Source of the DNA: Clostridia bacterium
Lineage (GTDB): Bacteria; Bacillota; Clostridia; Lachnospirales; Anaerotignaceae
Length of the DNA stretch: 64,000 nt
Assembly: GCA_022651385.1 (NCBI GenBank)
Contig: JALCQR010000002.1
Location: 248,001-312,000 of the forward strand
Direction: 5' to 3'
Made by a program: the position numbers and the translations under genes. How positions within the stretch are numbered: position 1 is the first letter of the stretch; every line of letters begins with the position of its first letter. The notes beneath the pieces were generated by a model. That model made no database searches. It saw only the letters and a program-made list of their open reading frames with translations, and had not been told where the DNA came from. Below, in pieces: positions 50,676 through 59,742 of this stretch.

Positions 50676-52370
50676 TCACATTTGCTCAGGAGCTTGGATA
50701 CCGAGAAGTGATAGTCCTGCTTTGATTACAGTGCTTACCGATTTTACAACGGCAAGTCTTGCCTTACAAACTTCTTTTTCTGCCGAAAGTATAGGATTGT
50801 CATGGTAAAACTTATTAAATGCCTGTGAAAGGTCCACAAGGTACCTTGATACAATAGAAGGTTCATATTTTGAAGCCGCATCACATACTTTATCAGAAAA
50901 AATATCCAAAAGCCGGCAGACATCAACTGAAGCACCATCTGTAAGAGATGTATAATCTATATTTTCAAAGTTAATATTTTCTGCCTTTCTCAATATGCTG
51001 CATGCTCTGGCATTTGTGTACTGAACGTAAGGTCCTGTCTCCCCTTCAAAGTTAAGCATTTTATCCCACGAAAAAACTACGTCCTTAATTCTTCCGTTAT
51101 ATAAATCATCAAATATAACTGCTCCTATACCGACCTGTCTTGCAACTTTCTCTTTGTCTGGAAGCTCAGGGTTTTTATCTTCAATTATATTTCTTGTCTT
51201 ATTTACAGCTTCTTTCAAAAGTTCTTCCATAAGCACTACTTTTCCACGGCGTGTAGATAGTTTTCCATCTGGAAGGCTTACAAGACCAAAAGGCACATGA
51301 ACTAAATCTTTTGACCAAGGATAGCCCATTTTTTCTATTACCTTAAACCATTGTGCAAAATGAAGATTTTGGTCAACCGCCGTAACGTAAAGACATTTAT
51401 CAAAATTATACGTTTTCTTTCTGTAAAAAGCAGCGGCTATATCTCTTGTTGCATAAAGTGTCCCACCGTCGCTTCTTATTATAAGACACGGAGGCATATC
51501 TGCTTCCTCAAGGTCTACAATTTCAGCTCCGTTGCTTTTTTTAAGGAGTTTCTTTTCTTTAAGCTCATCCACAACAGCTGCCATTTTGTCATTGTAAAAA
51601 CTTTCTCCAGTAAATGCGTCAAACTTAACACCAAGCACGTCATATATACGATTAAATTCCTTCATACTCATGTCATGAAACCATTTCCAAAGTGACAGCG
51701 CTTCTTTGTCGCCGTCCTGCATTTTCTTAAACCATGCTCTTGCCTCATCATTTAATGAAGGCTCTTTTTCCGCCTCTTCATGAAATTTAACATAAATGCG
51801 CATAAGCTCTGAAATGCCGTCTTTCTCAACTGCTTCCTTGCTTCCCCATCTTTTATAAGCAGATATAAGCTTTCCGAATTGAGTTCCCCAATCTCCAAGA
51901 TGATTTATGCCTACACATTTATAGCCCATAAATTCATATATCTTATAAAGGGAGTTTCCTATAACGGTAGAACGAAGGTGACCTACGTGGAAAGGCTTTG
52001 CAATATTAGGGGACGAATAATCTATAACAACCGTCTTTCCGTTTCCTTCTGTAGAACGGCCGTAGTTTTCTTTCTCTGCAATTACTTTTGATATAACTTT
52101 TTCAGCAAAAACGCTTTTGTCTGTAAAAAAGTTGAGATAAGCACTTTGAACCTTTATTTCAGATATAAAGTCAGGTTTTTCTATTTTAGATGATATCTCC
52201 TGCGCAATAAGAGGCGGAGCTTTTCTAAGCGTTTTTGCCAGCCTGAAACATGGAAAAGCATAATCGCCCATTTTTTTATCCGGCGGAGTTTCTATATTTA
52301 AATATACTTCATTTTTATCAAGATTAGCCGCCGCCGCAATAGCGGAAGCGATTTCCAATTTGAAATCCAT
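50676..52370 (-). CDS. argS: Arginyl-tRNA synthetase
   Basis: 564 residues, class I. The HIGH motif is SPNIAKPFHVGHLRSTVIGN (HVGH, about 118-121); the second signature is the ArgRS variant GKLSTRRGKVVLM in place of KMSKS (about 372). The N-terminal ArgRS domain (YLNIETPPDKKMGDYAFPCF) and the C-terminal anticodon-binding DALR domain with EPSIVSRYLVDLSQAFNKFYH (in part) and ending LGIQAPEQM are complete. GAAAGGA precedes the ATG. Confidence 0.98.
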   Translation of the reverse strand: MDFKLEIASAIAAAANLDKNEVYLNIETPPDKKMGDYAFPCFRLAKTLRKAPPLIAQEISSKIEKPDFISEIKVQSAYLNFFTDKSVFAEKVISKVIAEKENYGRSTEGNGKTVVIDYSSPNIAKPFHVGHLRSTVIGNSLYKIYEFMGYKCVGINHLGDWGTQFGKLISAYKRWGSKEAVEKDGISELMRIYVKFHEEAEKEPSLNDEARAWFKKMQDGDKEALSLWKWFHDMSMKEFNRIYDVLGVKFDAFTGESFYNDKMAAVVDELKEKKLLKKSNGAEIVDLEEADMPPCLIIRSDGGTLYATRDIAAAFYRKKTYNFDKCLYVTAVDQNLHFAQWFKVIEKMGYPWSKDLVHVPFGLVSLPDGKLSTRRGKVVLMEELLKEAVNKTRNIIEDKNPELPDKEKVARQVGIGAVIFDDLYNGRIKDVVFSWDKMLNFEGETGPYVQYTNARACSILRKAENINFENIDYTSLTDGASVDVCRLLDIFSDKVCDAASKYEPSIVSRYLVDLSQAFNKFYHDNPILSAEKEVCKARLAVVKSVSTVIKAGLSLLGIQAPEQM

Positions 52371-52567
52371 TTATTTCAATCCTTTCGGTTTATGTTTAAG
52401 CAAACTTAAGTTTAACATGTAAAGAGCCAAAAATCAAGGTGAATAGTAAGTTCAATAAAGCTTAAAAACTTATTCTTTTTTATTATCCCCCTTTTCTTTT
52501 TTATTAAAATGTATCATAATAATAAGGTAGAAAACAACTGCAAAAAGTTACGAAAGAAGTGAATTAA

Positions 52568-53515
52568 ATGAAAAAATTATCAAAAGGTTTACTTGCCGCT
52601 GCAGCAGTACCGGCTGCATTAACAGGCATAATTGCGCTTTTTAATAAGGCAATATATGTAAAGGCCAATAAAAATTCCGATTCTTCTTACAATAATGAAA
52701 CTTACTGCTGGAAATACGGAAATGTAAACTATGAAAAAACAGGAAGCGGACAGCCTCTTATACTCATTCATTCCCTTTATGCAGGCTCATCGCTTGCAGA
52801 ATGGAAAAAGACTGCAAAATCACTGTCTAAATTTTATACCGTATATAATATAGACCTTCCGGGATACGGTCATTCAGAAAAACCTAAAATGACATATGCC
52901 GCTTTCACATATGCCGCATTTTTAAATGATTTTGCCACAGATGTTATTAAAAAGCCGGTGTTTCTGATAGCCGCAAACGGCTCGTCCGAAGCTGCTGTGA
53001 TGTCTGCTAAAAATTACGAGACAATAGAAAAACTTATGGTCGTGTCTCCGCAGACATTTGAAACGGGAATAGTTAAAAAAGCAAACAAATTAAAACGATT
53101 TCTTATGGAGCTTCCTGTGTTCGGCACAGCCTTCTATAACCTTAACACAACACATTTGGCGCTTAAAAAAAATATATCTGATTACGGATTCTTTGCCAAA
53201 GAAAATATTGACAACGATTTTATAGATGAATGTTTTAAGGCCGCTCACAGCGAAAAAGGCTCGGCACGATATGCTTTTGCGGCACTTTTGACAGATTATA
53301 TGGATATGGATGTACGAAATATCATGAGCAAGCTTGAAATACCATGCGCTGTATGCTGGGGCGAGGAAAACACAAGAAATCCAATTAAAAATATGGAAAA
53401 GCTTGAAGAAATAGTGCCGAATGCACAATATTTGATTTTTGAGAAAACCAAAGCATATCCGCATATTGAAAATGCTGCTGAATTTGCAAATGAGGCACAT
53501 GCTTTCTTTAATTAA
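52568..53515 (+). CDS. Alpha/beta hydrolase
   Basis: 315 residues. An N-terminal hydrophobic segment (about 6-28) suggests membrane anchoring or export. The hydrolase core has ILIHSLYAGSSLAEWKKTA (oxyanion region), YNIDLPGYGHSEKP, the nucleophile elbow LIAANGSSEAAVMSA (serine at the GxSxA position, about 143), CAVCWGEENTRNP with the acid and PHIENAAEFANEAHAFF with the catalytic histidine. Substrate unknown. The upstream ribosome binding site is weak. It begins a plus-strand group hydrolase-thioesterase-EamA transporter with short gaps. Confidence 0.85.
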   Translation: MKKLSKGLLAAAAVPAALTGIIALFNKAIYVKANKNSDSSYNNETYCWKYGNVNYEKTGSGQPLILIHSLYAGSSLAEWKKTAKSLSKFYTVYNIDLPGYGHSEKPKMTYAAFTYAAFLNDFATDVIKKPVFLIAANGSSEAAVMSAKNYETIEKLMVVSPQTFETGIVKKANKLKRFLMELPVFGTAFYNLNTTHLALKKNISDYGFFAKENIDNDFIDECFKAAHSEKGSARYAFAALLTDYMDMDVRNIMSKLEIPCAVCWGEENTRNPIKNMEKLEEIVPNAQYLIFEKTKAYPHIENAAEFANEAHAFFN

Positions 53516-53535
53516 TATACTTTTGAGGTGGAAAT

Positions 53536-54045
53536 ATGACAGAAAACGAAGAACAGACATTACTGGAAAAAACTATGAAGAGCGTTATTTCACTCACAGC
53601 ATCAGAAAAAGGCAGCGGGATAATGCTTATGATGAAGCCTGAATATGTAAAATGCTCAGCAAAAGAAAAAAGTCTGACTATATATTATGATATTGAAAAA
53701 TGGGAGCTTAACCCACAAGGCATAATGCACGGCGGCATGCTTACAACGGCAATAGACAACACATACGGCACTCTTACCCATTACTACGCAGGAGACAAAT
53801 TTATAACAACTATAGAACTTTCTATGCACTTTCTTAAGCCTCTGCACGAGGGCGACCGTCTTGAAATAACAGTCAAGGCAGATCATGTAGGAAAAACGAT
53901 AATAAACCTTTCAGCGGCAGGAAAAATTAACAATAAAAACAATGTTCTTGCCGTTACAAGCAGTGCCACATATATGATAATAAACAATATAAGGACAGAT
54001 ATAAATAAAATTTCTGACGGTCAGATGCATATAGAAAAAATATAA
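53536..54045 (+). CDS. PaaI family (hotdog) thioesterase
   Basis: 169 residues. The hotdog core has NPQGIMHGGMLTTAIDNTYG (about 57-76) with the HGG and aspartate active-site residues and ITTIELSMHFLKPLHEGDRLEI (in part). These enzymes hydrolyse acyl-CoA thioesters in the cytosol. GAGGTGG precedes the ATG; it is 20 bases after the hydrolase stop. The N-terminal ~45 residues exceed the minimal PaaI domain. Confidence 0.9.
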   Translation: MTENEEQTLLEKTMKSVISLTASEKGSGIMLMMKPEYVKCSAKEKSLTIYYDIEKWELNPQGIMHGGMLTTAIDNTYGTLTHYYAGDKFITTIELSMHFLKPLHEGDRLEITVKADHVGKTIINLSAAGKINNKNNVLAVTSSATYMIINNIRTDINKISDGQMHIEKI

Positions 54046-54073
54046 TAAAAACACAAAAGAGCAGGTAAAATAA

Positions 54074-55012
54074 ATGAACAAAAGAAAAAATGGGAATCTA
54101 AAAGGCTCTGCACTGCTTTTTACCGCGGCTTTTATTTGGGGCACCGCATTTGTGGCGCAAAGCAAAGGGATGGATTATCTCGGTCCGTTTTCTTTTAATG
54201 CAGTCAGAAATCTTATAGCCGGAACTGTGCTTATTCTTATAATTTTTGTAATGAAATTATTTAACAAAAATATAAAAGATTTTTCATGTAAACAAAAATA
54301 TGATAAAAACGACCTAATAAAAGGCGGAATATTATGCGGATTTATATTGTTTTTTTCAAGCTCGTTTCAGCAGGTCGGCCTCAAATACACAACTGTAGGA
54401 AAAGCCGGATTTATTACAACACTTTACATAATAATTATACCTATAATGGGCATTTTTATAAAAAAGAGACTGCCGGCATTTAAAATATGGATAAGTCTCT
54501 TTCTTGCAATAGTTGGAATGTATATGCTTTGTATGACTGAAAGTTTCAGACTATCAAAAGGCGACTTTTTTATGCTTATATGTGCATTTTTTAATGCGGC
54601 GCATATTATTACAATAGACCACTTTTCATGCAGAGTTGAGGCTGTTAAAATGAGCTGTATACAGTTTTTTCTGTGCGGACTAATATCTCTTATACCTACA
54701 TTTATACTTGAAACACCTACAATAGCAAATATATATAAAAGCATATGGCCGCTTTTATATACGGCAGTGCTTTCAAGCGGAGTGGCTTTTACATTGCAAA
54801 TAGCCGGGCAAAAATACACAAACCCGGTTTTGGCCTCTCTTGTAATGAGTCTTGAGTCTGTATTTTCCGCACTTGCGGGATGGGTTGTGCTAAAACAGGC
54901 AATGAGTACAAGGGAAACAATGGGATGCATACTTGTATTCGCGGCTGTTATACTGGCACAGATACCAATATTGAACTTAAAAAAGACAATACCAAAACAG
55001 AAAATTATTTAA
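54074..55012 (+). CDS. EamA/DMT superfamily permease
   Basis: 312 residues, about ten membrane segments in two EamA repeats (ALLFTAAFIWGTAFVAQSKG, GPFSFNAVRNLIAG; second repeat KGDFFMLICAFFNAAHIITI, ASLVMSLESVFSALAGWVVL). Members are exporters or importers of small metabolites. It closes the short plus-strand group with the hydrolase and thioesterase genes (28-base gap). Substrate unknown; it differs clearly from the DMT protein at 16230. Confidence 0.9.
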   Translation: MNKRKNGNLKGSALLFTAAFIWGTAFVAQSKGMDYLGPFSFNAVRNLIAGTVLILIIFVMKLFNKNIKDFSCKQKYDKNDLIKGGILCGFILFFSSSFQQVGLKYTTVGKAGFITTLYIIIIPIMGIFIKKRLPAFKIWISLFLAIVGMYMLCMTESFRLSKGDFFMLICAFFNAAHIITIDHFSCRVEAVKMSCIQFFLCGLISLIPTFILETPTIANIYKSIWPLLYTAVLSSGVAFTLQIAGQKYTNPVLASLVMSLESVFSALAGWVVLKQAMSTRETMGCILVFAAVILAQIPILNLKKTIPKQKII

Positions 55013-55035
55013 GCTGTTTTTGCAAAATATATGCT

Positions 55036-55064
55036 TTGACAATAAATTTTTATTGATTTATCAT
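55036..55064 (+). promoter_or_regulatory. Promoter of the C45-like peptidase gene
   Basis: TTGACA (55036-55041), 17 bases, TATCAT (55059-55064), about 48 bases before the ATG at 55112. Confidence 0.65.
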
Positions 55065-55111
55065 TAGCTCATACTAAAAATGTTTACACTTATTTTAAGG
55101 AGCTGATAAAG

Positions 55112-56116
55112 ATGTATCATAAAAGATTTACAGGAACGCATTATGAAGCCGGATATAAATTTGGTAAAAAACTGTCCGAATACGGTGTATCTCTCGGATA
55201 CTGCCCTACTTATGAAATTGATGAAAGCAGAAAATCATTTGCTGAGAAATGCAAAGAACAATATAAGGTATATTATCCTGAAATACTGGATGAAATAAAA
55301 GGTATATCCGACGGTCAAAATCTTGATTCATCTATAATAGAAACTATACTTTTAACAATGTACTGCATGAATTTTGATAATAAATGCACATGTATGGCTT
55401 ATAAAAACGGTGAAGATATAGTTTTTGCAAGAAACAGTGACTTTCTTGTAAATATTGAAAAACTAAATTTGAACTGTATATACAAACTTGACAACAGCTT
55501 TGCTTTTAATGGCAATACAACAGCTTATACCCAAATGGAAGACGGAATAAACGAATACGGACTTGCAGCAGGTTTAACTTTCGTCTTTCCTAAATTAAGC
55601 AAGCCCGGAATTAATGCAGGAATGATTATAAGATATATACTTGAGAAATGCAAAACGACTAAAGAGGCTCTGGAATTTATAAAAAATGTTCCAAAGGCAT
55701 CTTCTCAGACAATTACAATTGCAGACGCCTCCGGTGATTTGGCGGTAGCTGAATGTAACTATGAAAAAACAGTAATTATAAGACCTGAAGACAAAAACTT
55801 TGTTGCGGCCGCAAACTGCTTTGTATCAGAAGAAATGAAAAAGTATAATGAAACAAAAATTGATAACTGGCGAGCAGAGGAACGATATAATACTGCATAT
55901 AACGCACTTAACGAACATTCAAATGAACTTTCTGTTAAGCTTATGGGAGATATATTATCAGGAAAGTATGGCTTTATGTGCCAATATGACAGAAAGAAAA
56001 ACGCCGACACTGTATGGTCAGTAATTTATGATATTAAAAACAAGAAAATATTCAGAGCAGAAGGCAATCCTTCAAGGAAAAAATATAAGGAAGACACAAG
56101 AATGAAATTCATATAA
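55112..56116 (+). CDS. C45 / acyl-CoA:6-aminopenicillanic-acid acyltransferase-like Ntn hydrolase
   Basis: 334 residues. The arrangement of a ~90-residue N-terminal propeptide followed by an Ntn core starting near C92 (KCTCMAYKNGEDIVFARNSDF, in part, about 91-111) is that of peptidase family C45/NAAA-like enzymes, which self-cleave and then hydrolyse amides. Further matches are INEYGLAAGLTFVF and ASSQTITIADASGDLAVAEC. Its N-terminal GTHYEAGYKFGKKL is also typical. TAAGGAG precedes the ATG. A PucR-type regulator gene follows on the same strand after 131 bases and may control it. Substrate unknown. Confidence 0.85.
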   Translation: MYHKRFTGTHYEAGYKFGKKLSEYGVSLGYCPTYEIDESRKSFAEKCKEQYKVYYPEILDEIKGISDGQNLDSSIIETILLTMYCMNFDNKCTCMAYKNGEDIVFARNSDFLVNIEKLNLNCIYKLDNSFAFNGNTTAYTQMEDGINEYGLAAGLTFVFPKLSKPGINAGMIIRYILEKCKTTKEALEFIKNVPKASSQTITIADASGDLAVAECNYEKTVIIRPEDKNFVAAANCFVSEEMKKYNETKIDNWRAEERYNTAYNALNEHSNELSVKLMGDILSGKYGFMCQYDRKKNADTVWSVIYDIKNKKIFRAEGNPSRKKYKEDTRMKFI

Positions 56117-56247
56117 TCATACAAACTGTATTATAATATTTAAATAAATATTTTAAAAACGGCATTTGTGTCTGCAAAACATATGTGATATTATTAAAAT
56201 AATTAAATTTATTCATACAAATTGCAATACAAAGGCGGCCGATAAAC

Positions 56248-57813
56248 ATGAAGTATACTGTAAATGATTTTTTAAATATACCAATACTAAAAAAATATGA
56301 AATACTGAATGAAAACGCCGACAGAAATCATATAATTGAGCATATATGCGTAACGGAACCGCCGGCAGAGGGCTTTGTACGAAGAAACGAGCTTGTTCTT
56401 TCAACACTATTAGGATGCGACAATGACGATAAGATAATAAAATTTATATCTGACCTTGAAAATATCAACGCTTCCGCGCTTATAATATCATTAAAAGATA
56501 GCAAAAAAATAAGCCAAAACATATATAAAGCCATACAAAATACCGGCCTATCCGTTATAGTAATACCATGGGAATACCGTTTTGCAGAAATAGTTGAAGC
56601 TGTGCTTTCAAATTTAAGAAAACAAAACGAGGAAGACGAAAAGAAATTCTCAATGCTGCAAAAAACTCTGCTTCAGCTTTTTATGGACCAAAAAACGCTC
56701 TTTGATGCATCAGAGGCAATTTCTAAAGCTGTAGGGGTTCCGTCTGCAGTATCCGACATGGACGGAAATATATATTACCGCAATTTTACATTTTCAGCAG
56801 GAAAAAAAGCAGATGACTATGATTTTAAAACACCTATTGAAATCAAAAACAGATTTTACGGCTATATAATATGTAATTACAAAAAAAATGAACTTGAAAC
56901 TGAATCTGTTCTTAGTTTGCTTATGAAATATGCTGTTTTGCCTCTTTCATTATGGTTTGAAAGAGAACAGACGGCAGAAGGCTCCAAACAGCAGAAAAAA
57001 AGCGATTTTATATGGTCTTTGGCTTCTGACTCGTACACAAGCACCGAAGAGCTTAAAAAAAATGCCTATAAGCTTGATATTGACTTAGATTTGCCATATT
57101 TATGTGTAACCGCAAAAGCAGGATTTATAAAAAGCGACTCGTTTTTAGATGAAACCTATTGGATTGAGCTAAATAATTCGGCTATTCAATCAGAAATGTC
57201 AAAAACAGGTGCTGTTGAAGGCAGAAATATACTTACTACATTCCAAAACGGGATTTTTATATTATATATACAAGTAATGCCCGGAGATAATATATTTACT
57301 ATATACAAATTAATAGACAGTATTGAAATAAAAATAAAAACGTATTTTCCGAGACTTTCATGTACATGGGGAATAAGCGGTATTTACAACAAAAAACAAA
57401 GCATGAGCAGATTATACATAGACGCAAAGCTTGCAATGGACATATGCTACAGGCAAAAAGGCTTGGGCTTTAGAAACAGCTATAACGATACAGGCCTTTT
57501 CAGAATACTTTCAGCAGCTTCGGAAATAGGCGAGATTAAAAAAACGGTTTATGATACATTAAATCCTATTATTGAGCATGATAAAAATCACAGTCAAAAT
57601 TTTATGGATACCCTAAACGTCCTTTTTGAAAATAACTTTAATATTTGCAAAACGTCAAGAGCTCTTTTTATACACCGTCAGACTTTGCTTTACCGTATAA
57701 AAAAAATAGAAAGTATTACGGGAATGTCACTTTCAAACCACAACGACACCTTTATGCTTGAGATATGTATAAGACTATTTATGAGTTTTTACTACACAAG
57801 AAAAAAAGAATAA
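56248..57813 (+). CDS. PucR family transcriptional regulator
   Basis: 521 residues. N-terminal PucR purine-catabolism-type domain (MKYTVNDFLNIPILKKYEIL, VCVTEPP-like HICVTEPPAEGFVRRNELVLST, in part; about 1-125), a middle GAF/PAS-like region and a GGDEF-like CdaR fold, then the C-terminal HTH_30: LFENNFNICKTSRALFIHRQTLLYRIKKIESITG (in part, about 455-490). Such proteins sense purines, amino acids or sugar acids. AAAGGCGG precedes the ATG. The only gene it could obviously control is the preceding C45-like hydrolase. Confidence 0.92.
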   Translation: MKYTVNDFLNIPILKKYEILNENADRNHIIEHICVTEPPAEGFVRRNELVLSTLLGCDNDDKIIKFISDLENINASALIISLKDSKKISQNIYKAIQNTGLSVIVIPWEYRFAEIVEAVLSNLRKQNEEDEKKFSMLQKTLLQLFMDQKTLFDASEAISKAVGVPSAVSDMDGNIYYRNFTFSAGKKADDYDFKTPIEIKNRFYGYIICNYKKNELETESVLSLLMKYAVLPLSLWFEREQTAEGSKQQKKSDFIWSLASDSYTSTEELKKNAYKLDIDLDLPYLCVTAKAGFIKSDSFLDETYWIELNNSAIQSEMSKTGAVEGRNILTTFQNGIFILYIQVMPGDNIFTIYKLIDSIEIKIKTYFPRLSCTWGISGIYNKKQSMSRLYIDAKLAMDICYRQKGLGFRNSYNDTGLFRILSAASEIGEIKKTVYDTLNPIIEHDKNHSQNFMDTLNVLFENNFNICKTSRALFIHRQTLLYRIKKIESITGMSLSNHNDTFMLEICIRLFMSFYYTRKKE

Positions 57814-57832
57814 TTTTATTTTTATTTTTAAA

Positions 57833-57855
57833 GCAGCCCCATATAAGGGCTGCCT
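57833..57855. terminator. Convergent terminator between pucR-type gene and noc
   Basis: GCAGCCC-CATATAA-GGGCTGC with AT-rich flanks (TTTAAAAATAAAAAT on the minus side). Weak T-runs in both directions. Confidence 0.6.
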
Positions 57856-57922
57856 TAAAACATGTTGAAAAAGGTATTTTAAAACATGTGGGACTTCTTC
57901 ATCGACTTTGCCTATGATATAA

Positions 57923-58792
57923 TTAACTTTCCGCAATAGAAATAGTGATTTTTACACCGTTTTCATCTTTCTCTATATCGTAATCGGCATCTACACCGGA
58001 ACGTTTTATAATTTCAACAGAATGCTTTATCGTATTTGTAAAAAGACGTATATCAGAAAAACTTCTTTTTTCTCTTTTTGCTGCATAATATTCATCATTT
58101 CGCATTTTTTCAAGCTCACTGTTTACAAGCTCTTCTGTCTTTTTTGAGCTGAGTTCTTCTGTTATTACTTTATCCAATACCGATTTTTGAACATATTCAT
58201 CAGGTATACGCAGTATTGCTTTTGCGTGCCGCTCAGAAAGGCCGTTAATTACTATCATGCTGCGGACTTCTTTTGAAAGCTTCAAAAGACGGACTTTTCC
58301 GGAAATACATGCCGGACTTTTGCCAAACATATTAGAAATTTCTTCTACACTGAAATTATACTCGCTTATGAGCATATTATATCCTTCCGCTTCCTCCATA
58401 AAATTAAGGTTTTGGCGGTGCATATTCTCAGAAAGCGCCAAAAGAGCACTTTTGTCATCGTTTATTGAAAGAATTATAGCCGGTATTTTTTCAAGGCCTG
58501 CCGCTTTTGAAGCCATAAGCCTGCGTTCTCCGGATACAAGTTCATATGTACCATGGCCTAAAAAACGAACAGTTATAGGCTGTACAACACCAAATTTTTT
58601 TACCGATGCCGTTAGTTCATCCATACTTTCTCGGCTGAAATATCTCCTTGGCTGAGAGGGATTCGGCAATATATCATTTACAGGTATCATACTTGTATTA
58701 AGCGTTTCAGGCTTATTACTGGCAACAACAGCCTTACCCTGATTTTCACTCCTTTTGGTACAGAAATCTGAAAATTTGATTATATTTATCAT
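57923..58792 (-). CDS. noc: Nucleoid occlusion protein (ParB/Noc family)
   Basis: About 289 residues. ParB-fold motifs: LPNPSQPRRYFSRESMDELT (in part), YELVSGERRLMASKAAGL, LALSENMHRQNLNFMEEAEGY (in part) and the HTH FSVEEISNMFGKSPACISGKVRLL (in part). A second ParB-type gene directly beyond rsmG-mnmG is the Noc position in Firmicutes; the first is parB at 48.8 kb. Noc blocks FtsZ assembly over the nucleoid. ATG at 58792 follows GGGGAGGA; the longer frame starts inside the leader. No Noc-binding ATTTCCCGGGAAAT was seen nearby. Confidence 0.9.
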   Translation of the reverse strand: MINIIKFSDFCTKRSENQGKAVVASNKPETLNTSMIPVNDILPNPSQPRRYFSRESMDELTASVKKFGVVQPITVRFLGHGTYELVSGERRLMASKAAGLEKIPAIILSINDDKSALLALSENMHRQNLNFMEEAEGYNMLISEYNFSVEEISNMFGKSPACISGKVRLLKLSKEVRSMIVINGLSERHAKAILRIPDEYVQKSVLDKVITEELSSKKTEELVNSELEKMRNDEYYAAKREKRSFSDIRLFTNTIKHSVEIIKRSGVDADYDIEKDENGVKITISIAES

Positions 58793-58956
58793 TGAGCGTC
58801 CTCCCCTTTTATGCTTGTCCATTTATCAACTCTGTCTTTGATTATACCAGCTACTTTTCAACACATACACTATTTTTATACACTTTTTTATGTAATAAAT
58901 CGACATAAATTAAATAATTATTTATTATTTTTTATCGCAATTAGTGCAATTTAAAC

Positions 58957-58993
58957 GAAAAAAAACACATCCTGTTGAATAACAGTGATGTGT
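58957..58993 (-). terminator. Terminator of the mnmG-rsmG transcript
   Basis: Minus strand ACACATC-A-CTGTT-ATTC-AACAG-GATGTGT followed by a long T-run (TTTTTTTTTCG). Confidence 0.88.
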
Positions 58994-59031
58994 ATAAACT
59001 TAATTGCATAAGGAAAAATTTTTTTTCGGCA

Positions 59032-59742
59032 TCATAATGGTTTTTTTACAGCCATACCTGCCTTCCTCGGATATGTCTTAGGAGTTTGAGCAACCTTTTT
59101 TATAAACACAATACTATGAACTATATCACTTTCAGGCACTTTTATTTTCTTAATATCAGAAACTTCACCGCCAAGTTTTTTTACTGCGTTTATTCCGTCT
59201 TTCAGCTCTTCTTCAACATCAGGTCCTTTAAGAGATATGAAATATCCGCCTAACTTTACAAAAGGAAGACAATATTCACTAAGTACCGATATTTTAGCAA
59301 CCGCTCTTGAAACACAATAATCAAAACTTTCTCTAAGACCGGAATCTTTGCCTCCGTCCTCAGCTCTCGAGTGTATACAGATTATATCTATATCAATTTT
59401 ATTTTTAAGTTCCTCAAGAAAATTAATACGTTTATTAAGCGAATCAAGTAGCGTAACTTTAAAATCCGGATTAGCTATTTTAAGCGGCACTCCCGGAAAG
59501 CCTGCTCCTGTTCCCACATCTATCAATGTACCGTCTTTTTTATCCATAAAAGGCAGAGGTGAAACACTATCTGCAAAATGTTTTATCATTATCTCTCTTT
59601 CATCAGTAATTGCCGTCAGATTGATTTTTTTGTTCCAGTCAAGCAAAGTATCTTTATAGCTCTTAAATTGGCTCAGCTGGCCTTCTGTGAGGCTTATACC
59701 CATATCAAGACACGCTTTTGACAAAAGCTCTTTACTTCCCAT
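59032..59742 (-). CDS. rsmG: 16S rRNA (guanine(527)-N(7))-methyltransferase
   Basis: About 236 residues. SAM-binding motif I is [17 protein letters not shown] (about 68-84); also LNLTAI-like [25 protein letters not shown] (in part) and [19 protein letters not shown]. It methylates G527 of 16S rRNA, the streptomycin-site base. ATG at 59742 lies inside the end of mnmG (11-base overlap) behind GGGAGG; the longer frame to 59826 overlaps mnmG further and is not family sequence. Standard gidB position. Confidence 0.96.
   Translation of the reverse strand: MGSKELLSKACLDMGISLTEGQLSQFKSYKDTLLDWNKKINLTAITDEREIMIKHFADSVSPLPFMDKKDGTLIDVGTGAGFPGVPLKIANPDFKVTLLDSLNKRINFLEELKNKIDIDIICIHSRAEDGGKDSGLRESFDYCVSRAVAKISVLSEYCLPFVKLGGYFISLKGPDVEEELKDGINAVKKLGGEVSDIKKIKVPESDIVHSIVFIKKVAQTPKTYPRKAGMAVKKPL

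Noticed and set aside
53090-53560. 156-codon minus-strand frame opposite the alpha/beta hydrolase
   Set aside because: Antisense shadow; Cys/Phe/His-rich and unlike any family.
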